Source of the DNA: Actinoallomurus spadix
GTDB taxonomy: Bacteria; Actinomycetota; Actinomycetes; Streptosporangiales; Streptosporangiaceae
Length of the DNA: 64,000 bases
Direction: 5' to 3'
Assembly: GCF_024055725.1 (NCBI RefSeq)
Contig: NZ_JAMXMX010000006.1
Location: 300,688-364,687, forward strand
Below the pieces are notes generated by a model. The model was given only the letters and a program-made list of their open reading frames with translations, was not told the origin of the DNA and searched no databases. Shown here one piece after another: positions 37,055 through 45,555 of this stretch. Every line of letters starts with the position of its first letter. The first letter of the stretch is position 1. The translations under genes were made by a program, and so were the position numbers.

Positions 37055-37741
37055 ATGAATAAGAACGATCATTGGTCGGAGCGCCGGCCCGGCCTCAGGC
37101 GCTGGGGACCGTCGCGGGACGACGCACGTCACGCGGTGATCCGTACGCTGGTGGCCGAGCACGTCCACCTGCTCCGGTTAGGGCTGTCCGCCTGCCTCGA
37201 CCGGGAGCCCGACATCAACGTGGTCGCCGACCTGTCCGACGGGGAGGCCCTCGGGCCGGCGGTGGCGGCGCTGAGCCCCGCCGTCGCGGTCATCGACGTC
37301 GACCTGCCCGGCCCGGCCGGGTCGACGGGCGTGGCACACCTGCGCGAGTTGACCGCAGAGTGCTCCGTGGTGATGCTGGCCGACCGCGGCGATCCCCTGG
37401 GCGTCCGCCGGGCGCTGGCCGTCGATCCGCTCGGGCTGCTCAGCAGGCAGGCGCCGGCCGACGTCCTGATGCGCGTGGTCCGGCAGGTCGCGGCGGGCCG
37501 CCGGATGATCGACCCGGAGCTCGCCGGCACCGCCCGCGCCGTCGAGGAGAACCCGCTGACGCCACGCGAGGTCGAGGTCCTCCGCATCGCGGCGAACGGG
37601 GCGACGACCGCGGAGATCGCCGCCCGGCTCTCGCTGTCCGTCAAAACCGTGCGCAACCACCTGTCGAGCGTGATCACACGGACCGCCGCCCGCAACCGGA
37701 TCGACGCTATCCGGATCGCCAGTGAACGGGCGTGGCTTTGA
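37055..37741 (+). CDS. NarL/LuxR-family response regulator
   Basis: This 228-aa protein has an N-terminal receiver-like domain (about residues 28-145) with the phospho-acceptor candidate in AVIDVDLPG. The usual Thr/Ser and Lys switch positions look poorly conserved (VVMLADRGDP, LGLLSRQAP). The C-terminal LuxR HTH (about 165-225: LTPREVEVLRIAANGATTAE, LSLSVKTVRNHLSSV) is complete. No sensor kinase is adjacent, so it may be an orphan or atypical regulator. The ATG at 37055 is preferred over one 30 nt upstream because of AGGGGCG before it. Confidence 0.85.
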   Translation: MNKNDHWSERRPGLRRWGPSRDDARHAVIRTLVAEHVHLLRLGLSACLDREPDINVVADLSDGEALGPAVAALSPAVAVIDVDLPGPAGSTGVAHLRELTAECSVVMLADRGDPLGVRRALAVDPLGLLSRQAPADVLMRVVRQVAAGRRMIDPELAGTARAVEENPLTPREVEVLRIAANGATTAEIAARLSLSVKTVRNHLSSVITRTAARNRIDAIRIASERAWL

Positions 37742-37802
37742 AGGCTCTGCGACGGCATCCCGGACCGGCCCCTCGTCACGGCGCCCCGTCACGGTCCACC
37801 GG

Positions 37803-40451
37803 TCACGGGGCGTCCGGTGGCGAGATCGCGCCGAGCGCGTCGAGCAGGTCCATGACCGGCTGCAGCTTCTCGTACAGCAGCAGGATCGGCTCGCCTGGCG
37901 CGGACACGCCGAGCGCGATGCCGACCGCGTCCTTCAGGTCACCGGCCGGGTGGACGTGGACGCCGGGGCGGGCGTCGACGAGCCCGCGCGTGATCAGCCC
38001 GGCCATCTCGCCGGGCCGTCTGCCCCGCAGGTCCTCGTCCTCGTACACCACGACGCGGCCGAAGGACCGGGCGACCGCGCGGGCGGTGTCGATCACCAGC
38101 TCGTCACAGCGGTCGCCGGGCAGGGTGACGGCGGCGACGCCGTCCCGCCGCCACACCCGCCGCGTGAGCTCTCCGACGGCGGCGACGGCCGCCGGGTTGT
38201 GGGCGTAGTCGACGACGATCGGGCGGTCCTCGAGCCGGAACGTGCAGCCGCGTCCCGGGTTCAGGTCGTACGGGTCGAAGGTCCGCAGTCCCCGCGCGAC
38301 CAGGTCGGCGGGCATGCCGAGGGCGCGGGCCGCCGCGGCGGCCGCGAGCGCGTTGCCGATGACGTGCCGGGCGAGTCCGCCGAACGATCCGGCGACGTCC
38401 GCGGCCGGGAGGATCGGCGACCGGGCGTCCCCGTGCGCCTCGGTCAGCGCGCCGTCCTCGACGAAGTACGCGATCCCGCCCGCCCGCAGGTGCCGTTCGA
38501 CGGGCGGGGCGTCCGCGGCCAGGGCGAAGTAGCGGACGACGGGGTCGCGGTCCCGTACGCGCGGGCGGTCGGCGAGCGCGGCGGTCCGCGGATCGTCGGC
38601 GTTCAGCACGAGATGGCCGCCCCGGCGGATCTCCTCGGCGACGAGCGCCTTGATCTCGACGAGGTCGTCGACGGTGTCGATGTCGTCGACGCCGAGGTGG
38701 TCGTCGGTGATGTTGGTCAGGACGGCCACGTCGGCCCGGTCGTACCCGAGCCCGCGCCGTACGATGCCGCCGCGCGCGGTCTCCAGCACGGCCGCGTCCA
38801 CGGTGCGGTCGGCGAGGACCATGGCCGCGGACAGCGGGCCCGAGGCGTCCGCGCGGTAGACGAGCTCACCGCCGACGTACACGCCGTCGGTGGTGGTCAT
38901 GCCGACGCGCCGGCCGTCCTGGGCGAGCAGGTGCGCGATCATCCGTACCGTCGTGGTCTTGCCGTTGGTGCCGGTGACGGCCACGATCGGCACGCGCCCG
39001 GACGTGCCGGGCGGGTACAGCCGGTCGATGATCTCGGCGGCGACGTCGCGGGGCCGTCCCTCGTACGGCGCGAGGTGCATGCGCAGCCCGGGTGAGGCGT
39101 TCACCTCGATGACGCCGGTGGCGCCGGCGTCGGCGGCCAGCGGAGCGGCGATGTCGGGCAGGCGCAGGTCGATGCCGCAGATGTCGAGGCCGACGGTGGA
39201 CGCGACGCGGCGGCAGAGCCGTACGACGTCGGGGTGGACGCGGTCGGTGACGTCCTTGCTGGTCCCGCCGGTCGACAGGTTGGCGTTGCGGCGCAGCGTC
39301 ACGACCTGGCCGGGGTTCGGCACGGAGTCCGGGGCGAGGCCCTGCCGCGCGAGGTGCGCCCGTTCGGTGTCGCCGAGCGTCAGGCGGGTGAGCGGCCGGT
39401 CGTGGCCGTCGCCGCGCGCCGGGTCGGTGTTCGCGGCGGCGACCAGGTCGGCGATGGTCGACCTGCCGTCCCCGGTCACCCGCGCGGGGCTGAGCTCGGC
39501 GGCGGCCACGACGCGGTCGCCGACGACGAGCACGCGGTGGTCACGGCCGGGGACGTACGCCTCGACGAGCGCCTCGCCTCCCTCGGCGGACGCGGCGCGG
39601 AACGCCGCGGCGACCTCGGCGGGGTCGGTGAGCTCGATCCAGACGTTCTCCCCCTGGTGGCCGGCGAGCGGCTTGACCACGACGGGCGCGCCGATCTCCT
39701 CGAACGCGGCGACCGCCTCCTCGGCGGTCGTGACGACGACGCCCTCCGGGACCGGCAGCCCGGCGCCCTCCAGGAGCCGTTTGGTGAGCATCTTGTCGCC
39801 CGCGGCCTCGACGCCGATCGCCGAGGTCCGGTCGGTCATGGCCGCCCAGACCGTGCGCCGGTGCCGTCCGTACCCGAGCTGCAGCAGGTTCAGGTCGTCG
39901 ACCCGGCGTACGGGGATGCCGCGCCGCCGGGCCGCGGCGGCGAGAGCGGCGGTGCTGACGCCGAGGCTCGTCCGCTCGTGCGTCGCGGCGAGAGCGGCGA
40001 GCTCGGCACCGAACGCGACCTCCCCGTCGGTCAGCAGGCCCGTCACCGTACGGATGGCGAGCGCGAGGAGGTCACCGACGAGCGGCGTCTCCGCGGGCTC
40101 GTCCACCGGGCGTTCGAGGATGAGGTCGTAGTGTCCCGGCGTGCCGGCGTAGACCGTACGGCCGAAGCAGACGTCCCGGCCGATCATCGCGGACAGTTCG
40201 AGCGTCACGTGCTCGGTGACGTGCCCGAAGTACGTTCCACGGGCCATCGCGGCGAGCAGCCCGCCGGGCCGGCCCGCGGAGCAGTGGTGCTCGGCCAGGC
40301 CGGGCAGCGCGGACACGAGCCGGTCGGCGAACCCGGGGAAGTCCGTGGTCTCCCGGCCGGTCAGTTCTCCTAAATCGAGGCGGGCGATCACCACCGGCCG
40401 CGCGATGTAGACGTTGGGACCGTTCAGCCGGCGCAGATGCTCGAGGTGCAT
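37803..40451 (-). CDS. cphA: Cyanophycin synthetase
   Basis: This 882-aa enzyme polymerises aspartate and arginine into cyanophycin, a nitrogen reserve. It has an N-terminal domain (about residues 1-160), an ATP-grasp domain (about 215-480; AGLPVPEGVVV, VVKPLAGHQGENVWIEL, VIEVNASPGLRMH) and a Mur-ligase-like domain (about 490-875) with P-loop VTGTNGKTTTVRM and NITDDHLGVDDID. Length and order match CphA1. The start at 40451 has AGGAGTGACC before it. It follows cphB by two bases, so synthesis and breakdown genes form one operon. Confidence 0.93.
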   Translation of the reverse strand: MHLEHLRRLNGPNVYIARPVVIARLDLGELTGRETTDFPGFADRLVSALPGLAEHHCSAGRPGGLLAAMARGTYFGHVTEHVTLELSAMIGRDVCFGRTVYAGTPGHYDLILERPVDEPAETPLVGDLLALAIRTVTGLLTDGEVAFGAELAALAATHERTSLGVSTAALAAAARRRGIPVRRVDDLNLLQLGYGRHRRTVWAAMTDRTSAIGVEAAGDKMLTKRLLEGAGLPVPEGVVVTTAEEAVAAFEEIGAPVVVKPLAGHQGENVWIELTDPAEVAAAFRAASAEGGEALVEAYVPGRDHRVLVVGDRVVAAAELSPARVTGDGRSTIADLVAAANTDPARGDGHDRPLTRLTLGDTERAHLARQGLAPDSVPNPGQVVTLRRNANLSTGGTSKDVTDRVHPDVVRLCRRVASTVGLDICGIDLRLPDIAAPLAADAGATGVIEVNASPGLRMHLAPYEGRPRDVAAEIIDRLYPPGTSGRVPIVAVTGTNGKTTTVRMIAHLLAQDGRRVGMTTTDGVYVGGELVYRADASGPLSAAMVLADRTVDAAVLETARGGIVRRGLGYDRADVAVLTNITDDHLGVDDIDTVDDLVEIKALVAEEIRRGGHLVLNADDPRTAALADRPRVRDRDPVVRYFALAADAPPVERHLRAGGIAYFVEDGALTEAHGDARSPILPAADVAGSFGGLARHVIGNALAAAAAARALGMPADLVARGLRTFDPYDLNPGRGCTFRLEDRPIVVDYAHNPAAVAAVGELTRRVWRRDGVAAVTLPGDRCDELVIDTARAVARSFGRVVVYEDEDLRGRRPGEMAGLITRGLVDARPGVHVHPAGDLKDAVGIALGVSAPGEPILLLYEKLQPVMDLLDALGAISPPDAP

Positions 40452-40453
40452 GG

Positions 40454-41284
40454 TCACTCCTCTGCTGCGGGTACGGGGCCGAACCACGGTTTGCGCTGTT
40501 CCATGTCGAACCAGCAGCCGGCCGGAAGGAGATGGAGACGGACGTCGAAGAGCGCCATCGGATCGTCGTCGCACTCGGCGTAGCCGACGGTCGCCTGGTC
40601 GGCGTCCACGATGGTCACGACCCCGCTGCCGATCACCTCGAAGCGGCCCTCGCGGACCACGATCGCGGTGTCCTCGTCGATGCCGACGCCGAGCCGCAGG
40701 GTGTCGAGCGCGATGCCGCTGAGGAGACGGGGCAGCCGGCCTCGTTCGGCGAAGTGCATGTCGATGAGCACGTCGTCGAGGAGCCCGAGCCCGGGTCCGA
40801 TCCGTACCGTGGAGGCGGCGACCTCGTGACCGTCACCGCCGAGGATCATCCAGCGGCCCATCGCGGTGGCGCCCGCGCTGGTCCCGGCGATGACGAGCCC
40901 GTCGCCGTTGAGCCGCTGCCGCAGCAGGGCGTTGGCCTTCGAGCCGACGAGGCTGCGGATGCGGGACTGGTCGCCGCCGCTGAACAAGACGCCGGTGGCC
41001 TTGCGGAGCACGTCGAGCGAGTCCGTGCTGTCGGCCACGGCGCGGTGCGGGAGCCGGAGTTCGGTGACGGAGGTGACGCCGAGCCGGTGGAACACCTGGG
41101 CGTACTCGGCGGCCACCTGTTCGGGCTTCTCGGTCGCCGTGGTCACGACCACGATGCGGGATTGATCCGCCCCGGCGAGGGAGACGAACTCCTTCAGCGG
41201 CCCCGTACCGCAGGTGCGGTTCTCCGCGCCGCCGATGACCAGGAGCCGGCCGTCGCGGCGCTCCTCCTCCGTTATGTCGGTCAC
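40454..41284 (-). CDS. cphB: Cyanophycinase
   Basis: This 276-aa serine peptidase of family S51 cuts cyanophycin to beta-Asp-Arg dipeptides. The nucleophile Ser is in AGTSAGATAMGRWMI (about residues 133-147). Also typical are LLVIGGAENRT at the N-terminus, GVLFSGGDQSR, and IDMHFAERGRLPRL. It is the first gene of the cphB-cphA operon and is divergent from the methyltransferase gene, with 98 bp between starts. It is probably cytoplasmic, since no signal peptide is seen. Confidence 0.93.
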   Translation of the reverse strand: MTDITEEERRDGRLLVIGGAENRTCGTGPLKEFVSLAGADQSRIVVVTTATEKPEQVAAEYAQVFHRLGVTSVTELRLPHRAVADSTDSLDVLRKATGVLFSGGDQSRIRSLVGSKANALLRQRLNGDGLVIAGTSAGATAMGRWMILGGDGHEVAASTVRIGPGLGLLDDVLIDMHFAERGRLPRLLSGIALDTLRLGVGIDEDTAIVVREGRFEVIGSGVVTIVDADQATVGYAECDDDPMALFDVRLHLLPAGCWFDMEQRKPWFGPVPAAEE

Positions 41285-41382
41285 GACAGCTAGTTACCCT
41301 AATGTCACTTGAAGTAGTCGAATGGATCGCCGCCGGACCGGAGGACCGGCCGAATCAAGATCATCTTCGTTAGACTCCGGCC

Positions 41383-42177
41383 ATGACCGAGAGGCCGCCG
41401 CCGGGGATCGACGTCTCGGTGCCGAACGTCGCACGCATGTACGACTACTGGCTCGGCGGCAAGGACAACTTCGCCGCCGACCGGGCCGCGGCCGAGGAGG
41501 TCGTCCGGATCTCCGAGGGCCGGGTCCTGCGCGGAGTGCGGCTGAACCGCTCGTTCCTCGGCCGGGCGGTGCGGACGGCCCTCGACGCGGGGGTCCGGCA
41601 GTTCCTGGATCTGGGGTCGGGGCTGCCGACCCGGGAGAACGTCCACGAGGTGACGCTCACCGCCGCCCCGGAGGCGAGCGTCGTCTACGTCGACAACGAC
41701 CCGGTCGTACGGCTGCACGGCGAGGCGCTCCTGTCGCGGGAGGGCCGTACGCGCTTCGTCCAGGAGGACCTTCGCCGGGTGGAGGAGATCCTCGGCCACC
41801 CGGACGTCCGGGCCGTCATCGACCTGGACCGGCCGGTCGCCGTCCTGCTGGTCTCCGTGCTGCACTTCGTGCCGGACGAGGACGACCCGTGGGCGGTCGT
41901 CGCGCGGTACCGCGACGCGGTCGCGCCGGGGAGCCACCTCGTTCTGTCCCACCTGTCGTCCGACCCGCATCCGGAGAAGATGGCCAGGGCGGAACGCGTG
42001 TACGAGGGCGCCAACGCGCGGCTCGGCGCGCGCGGCCGGGACGCGATCCTCCGGTTCTTCGACGGGTTCGAACTGCTCGATCCCGGATTGGTCGGGCCGA
42101 CGGAATGGCGCCCGGAGCGTGATGAGGCGGCGGGCGAAAAGTTCGCCGGCGTCGTGGGTGTGGCCGTCAAGCGGTAA
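41383..42177 (+). CDS. SAM-dependent methyltransferase, DUF574 type
   Basis: This 264-aa protein belongs to the actinomycete-specific methyltransferase family first named DUF574. It has the family opening VPNVARMYDYWLGGKDNFAA (about residues 12-31), SAM motif I FLDLGSGLPTRENVHEV (about 77-93), VVYVDNDPVV (acidic loop) and SVLHFVPDEDDPW. Streptomycetes and relatives carry dozens of paralogues, mostly of unknown substrate. Confidence 0.9.
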   Translation: MTERPPPGIDVSVPNVARMYDYWLGGKDNFAADRAAAEEVVRISEGRVLRGVRLNRSFLGRAVRTALDAGVRQFLDLGSGLPTRENVHEVTLTAAPEASVVYVDNDPVVRLHGEALLSREGRTRFVQEDLRRVEEILGHPDVRAVIDLDRPVAVLLVSVLHFVPDEDDPWAVVARYRDAVAPGSHLVLSHLSSDPHPEKMARAERVYEGANARLGARGRDAILRFFDGFELLDPGLVGPTEWRPERDEAAGEKFAGVVGVAVKR

Positions 42178-42553
42178 GGTCGCGGGCAATTACCCTAAAA
42201 GCCGCAAAAACTGGACTTATGCGTAACGCCCTTCGCCGAACCGCCTGCCGCCTGCCTTCCCCGTCGAGGCCGACGCTCCCTTCCCGCTGCCGGTTACGAC
42301 CCGCTGACCTGGCACTCCACGTCCGTCAGCCGTAGTGATCCGACAGATCGCCTATCTCCTGGGTAACCTTCGGCTTACCTTAAGGAACTCTGGGTGCCGT
42401 TCTCGCGTCTAAGGGCTGCTGGCTTCGCCGGTCACCGGAAGGACGTGAGGAAGGTACGGAAAAAGAGGGGCGCCGGTCATCCTCCCAGAGGCACACTCTC
42501 TCCCGAAGTGGAGCGAATGGGGGCGCATAGCCCAGTTTGCTTTGGAGGTGTCC
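42178..42553. other. Intergenic region before the cyclase-like gene
   Basis: No gene is recognised. Lower-GC patches at 42186-42220 (ATTACCCTAAAAGCCGCAAA) and 42361-42390 suggest promoter sequence. The ribosome site TGGAGGTG is at 42544-42551. A similar AATTACCGCAAAAGCCG patch occurs upstream of the sigma factor gene near 44587. Confidence 0.45.
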
Positions 42554-43264
42554 ATGCCGCTCACGGACGTTCACACTGACGTTCGCCTTACCTACCGCCT
42601 TGTCCTGGCGGTGGACGTAGAGAAATATAGCGCGCGCGACGCACGTGGCCAGCTGCGCGCGCAGACCGATCTACGCACCATCCTCAGCCTGGCCGCGCAG
42701 GACGTCGGGCTCGACCGCAGCCTCTGGTACGAACAGCCCAGCGGCGACGGGGAGCTCGCCGTGCTCCCCGAAGACGTCGACGTCTCCCTCGTCGTCGGCG
42801 ACTTCACCCGCCGGCTCGAGACCATCCTCGGCGAGTTCAACGCGGAGCGGAGCGGCGGCAGGCGCCTGCGCCTGCGCGTCGCGCTGCACCACGGCACCCT
42901 CACGCCGGGTCCGTTCGGCCCGGCCGGCGACGCCCCCATCGTCGTCAGCCGGCTGCTCAACGCCAAGCCGCTGCGCCGGCTGCTCGCCGACCAGCAGCAC
43001 CGGGACGTCGCGCTGATCGTCTCCCAGACGCTGTTCCAGGACGTCGTCCGGACCGGCTTCTGCTCCCTCGACCCGCGCGACTTCCAGGCGGTACGGGTGA
43101 ACGCCAAGGGCGTGCTCTACCACGGTTTCGTCCAGCGGCGCGCGGCCGAGGAGCAGGTCGTCCAGCGGCGCGCGCTCGAGGAGGACATCGTCCAGCCGGT
43201 GCTGCGAGCGCTCGGCGAGCCCGGTGGCGCGAACCTCGTCGCCCTGCCCGGCGGCCGGGGCTGA
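42554..43264 (+). CDS. Degenerate class III nucleotidyl-cyclase-like protein
   Basis: The 236-aa protein opens with LVLAVDVEKYSARDARGQLR (about residues 15-34) and PSGDGELAVLPEDVD (about 59-73). These correspond to the metal-binding beta-1 and the GDG hairpin of class III cyclase/guanylate cyclase-homology domains. The later substrate-specifying residues are hard to see, so it is probably a binding or sensor relative. The last 45 residues are helical with a repeated VVQRRALEE-type motif. Related proteins occur widely in actinomycetes beside regulatory or conflict genes. It converges on the membrane-linked sigma factor gene 26 bp away. Function is unassigned. Confidence 0.6.
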   Translation: MPLTDVHTDVRLTYRLVLAVDVEKYSARDARGQLRAQTDLRTILSLAAQDVGLDRSLWYEQPSGDGELAVLPEDVDVSLVVGDFTRRLETILGEFNAERSGGRRLRLRVALHHGTLTPGPFGPAGDAPIVVSRLLNAKPLRRLLADQQHRDVALIVSQTLFQDVVRTGFCSLDPRDFQAVRVNAKGVLYHGFVQRRAAEEQVVQRRALEEDIVQPVLRALGEPGGANLVALPGGRG

Positions 43265-43289
43265 CCACCGCGGTACGGCATCCCGTGAC

Positions 43290-44513
43290 TCAGAAGACCG
43301 AGAGATCCCAGGCGACGGTGACCGCGGTGGAATGGCCCCCGCCGTCGGTCACCGTCACCACGGTCTGACCGGGCAGCGTGATGGTCTGCCGCTTCACGAT
43401 GACCTGGATCGTGGCGTGCTCACCGGCGCCGATCGAACCGCTCACATTGGACAGGACGATGTTCGGGTCGGAGTTGGACGCGCTCCACCGAACCCCGCCG
43501 GCCTTGGCGGTGAGGCCGATCTCGCCGATCGTGCTCCTGCCCTGGATGTGAACCGAGACGGGCGACACCACGAGCCTGCCCGGCGGTTTCGGCGACGACT
43601 TCGGCGGCCGGTGCGACCTGCTCGGCGTGGGCGACGGGATGAGCTGCGGCCCGGTCTCAGGGGCCGCCTGCCCCTGAGAGCGCGGCGCGGCCGGCGGCCG
43701 GGTCACGACCGGATCACCGGAGGGCGGCGTCGTCCGGGCGGACGGCGTCGTCGGCCGCGGCTTGCCGCCACCCGGCCACTGCAGGTCCGGTACGGCCACG
43801 TCCGGGCCGATGAACATCATCACGGCGACGGCGGTCGCCAGCGCCGCCACCGACCCCCCGCTGGCGAACGCCCAGCGCCGCGCCAGCCGGGACGGCGCGT
43901 CCGGCTGCCGGGGCATCCCGTCGGCCGTCAGCGCGCCACCGCGCGCGGCGATCTCCGTACGGTACCCGGCGAGCTCCGGATCGGTCCCGGCATGCAGCAC
44001 GCGGTGCCGGAGCGCCGCGGGCGGTTCGGGAACCGCGACGGCCGCGACGACCTTCTCACCGTCGGGCGACTGCTGCGTGGCACGGTGCAGACGCCGCTGG
44101 GCCCGCAACGTCGTGACCCCGAGCGCGGCGGCCAGGTCCTCACCGGTCAGATCGTGCCGGTGAACGAGGAAGAGGACCTCCCGGTCGAAGAAGTCCAGCC
44201 GGGCGAACGCCTCATCGTCCGCCATCGCGGCCGGCCGCTTACGGAGCAGGCAACGCCGCCGGGCCGCCGCGTACAGCCAGGCACGGAGCCGCTCGCGCTC
44301 CCGCAACCGCGGGGCGCGGCGCGACGCGTCGATCAGGGTGTCGTGCACGACGTCCTCGGCGGCCTTGAGATCACCGAGGAGCGCCGCACAGTAGTCGTAG
44401 AGCCGCTCGGCGTAAACGTCATAGAGCGTCGCCAGGGCCTCTTCGTCCCCATCGTGCAGCGCCTTCACCAGGCGCCTGTCGGCGGTGGGGGCGAACGCGG
44501 ACCACCTTGCCAT
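43290..44513 (-). CDS. ECF sigma factor fused to a membrane helix and extracellular domain
   Basis: In this 407-aa fusion, residues about 14-85 are sigma region 2 (VKALHDGDEEALATLYDVYA, AEDVVHDTLIDASRR). About 105-145 are region 4 (FDREVLFLVHRHDLTGEDLA). One membrane helix follows at about 215-235 (GSVAALATAVAVMMFIG), then a Pro/Ser/Thr linker (240-310), then a beta-rich domain (315-405) with Ig/BACON-like character. This puts the DNA-binding part inside and a sensor-like domain outside on one chain. Release may need proteolysis, or signalling may occur in place. No separate anti-sigma gene is near. Confidence 0.75.
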   Translation of the reverse strand: MARWSAFAPTADRRLVKALHDGDEEALATLYDVYAERLYDYCAALLGDLKAAEDVVHDTLIDASRRAPRLRERERLRAWLYAAARRRCLLRKRPAAMADDEAFARLDFFDREVLFLVHRHDLTGEDLAAALGVTTLRAQRRLHRATQQSPDGEKVVAAVAVPEPPAALRHRVLHAGTDPELAGYRTEIAARGGALTADGMPRQPDAPSRLARRWAFASGGSVAALATAVAVMMFIGPDVAVPDLQWPGGGKPRPTTPSARTTPPSGDPVVTRPPAAPRSQGQAAPETGPQLIPSPTPSRSHRPPKSSPKPPGRLVVSPVSVHIQGRSTIGEIGLTAKAGGVRWSASNSDPNIVLSNVSGSIGAGEHATIQVIVKRQTITLPGQTVVTVTDGGGHSTAVTVAWDLSVF

Positions 44514-44853
44514 GCACGTACTCCAGGTATCGGACGGCGCGGCTCTCTGTTTACACCAGTGTCAAGGATAGGTCACAAGATCGCCCTAATTACCGCAAAA
44601 GCCGTGACCTCGATGTGTCCTCCGGCGTGCACGAACGCGGATCTTCCTCGGAGAACAGCGGCCGCAATCCCGCGCCGGATCATCACCCCTGGACGCCCGG
44701 CACCGGGAGCGTGTCCTGCACGGTGCCGTCCACCAGTGCACCGCGGCCCGGCCCCGTGCGCGTCCCGTACGAGCGTCAAGGGCGTCGCCGGCGGGCCGCG
44801 CCGGTATCCGATTCGCGCGTCCACCCGGAGTGCCGCTACACTCGTCCACGCCA
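44514..44853. other. Intergenic region between the sigma factor gene and tRNA-Arg
   Basis: No gene is recognised. AATTACCGCAAAAGCCGTGA at 44587-44606 resembles the patch at 42186-42205. The tRNA promoter should lie in the last 60 bases. Reading frames here have no coherent protein features. Confidence 0.4.
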
Positions 44854-44926
44854 GCAGCCGTAGCTCAACGGATAGAGCATCTGACTACGGATCAGAAGGT
44901 TGGGGGTTCGAATCCCTCCGGCTGCG
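44854..44926 (+). tRNA. tRNA-Arg (anticodon ACG), island attachment site
   Basis: This 73-nt tRNA has acceptor GCAGCCG/CGGCTGC with G discriminator, anticodon stem TCTGA/TCAGA around CTACGGA (anticodon ACG, wobble-edited to read CGN codons) and T-loop GTTCGAATCC. Its 3' 42 bases are repeated exactly at 50600-50642, marking it as the integration target. Confidence 0.95.
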
Positions 44927-44927
44927 C
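44885..44927 (+). repeat. Left attachment repeat (attL) in tRNA-Arg
   Basis: This 43-bp segment from the anticodon loop to just past the tRNA 3' end is identical to 50600-50642. The core is bordered by A versus C on the left and C versus A on the right. Confidence 0.9.
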
Positions 44928-45186
44928 CCAGGAGAGGCCTGTTCCGATCATGGAACAGGCCTCCTTGCTAAGAGGTTTGCTAACACAGACCGTCCTACTA
45001 CGCACCTCGGCTCGTATGGTGCACACGCCGACCGTCCCGCGAGTCGCTCGTTGATCACCCGTCTGTGCCAGATGCGGTGATCGAAAGAGACACGAGCGTG
45101 CGACTATCCCGTCACGACGGCGCCCCAGCGAGTCTGATCCTTCCGATGTTGATGCAGGCGCGGATCGGATGGCTGAAAATGGCTGT

Positions 45187-45555
45187 ATGACGGGGCGTGT
45201 ACGGGTGTGGGCGGGGAGCGTCGTCGGAGTACTGGCGCTCGTGGGTCTGGCCGTCTACTTGGGAACAGTGGGCCTAGACAAGGCTGACAAGTGGGCCAGT
45301 GTGATCGGCGTATTCGTTGCGCTGGCGGCATTCGGGGTCTCGCTGTACGGCCTGCTGTCAGGAAGACGCAGCGATATCAGCGGACCTGCGTCGGCGCAGG
45401 TTACGCCGTCAGGGCAGCAGTCGATCAGTGTCGATGGCGGTAACAGCGGGATCTCCTCTACCGGCGATGGCGCAACCAACATTCAGATGCGGGCCGAGGC
45501 ATCTGGGCACGGCAGCGTCTACCAGGCCGGCGGCGACCAGAACATCAGCTCATGA
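45187..45555 (+). CDS. Two-TM protein with VYQ-GDQ tail, partner of the STAND ATPase
   Basis: In this 122-aa protein, residues about 5-25 (VWAGSVVGVLALVGLAVYLG) and 35-56 (WASVIGVFVALAAFGVSLYG) are membrane helices. Both are followed by a polar Gly/Ser/Asn-rich tail (65-122) ending GSVYQAGGDQNISS. The tail should be cytoplasmic. The same VYQ-x2-GDQ-x-I pattern opens the next protein. Its stop overlaps the next start by ATGA, so the two are co-translated. It may be a membrane effector or anchor triggered by the STAND protein (inference). An ATG 18 nt upstream is an alternative start. Confidence 0.7.
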   Translation: MTGRVRVWAGSVVGVLALVGLAVYLGTVGLDKADKWASVIGVFVALAAFGVSLYGLLSGRRSDISGPASAQVTPSGQQSISVDGGNSGISSTGDGATNIQMRAEASGHGSVYQAGGDQNISS

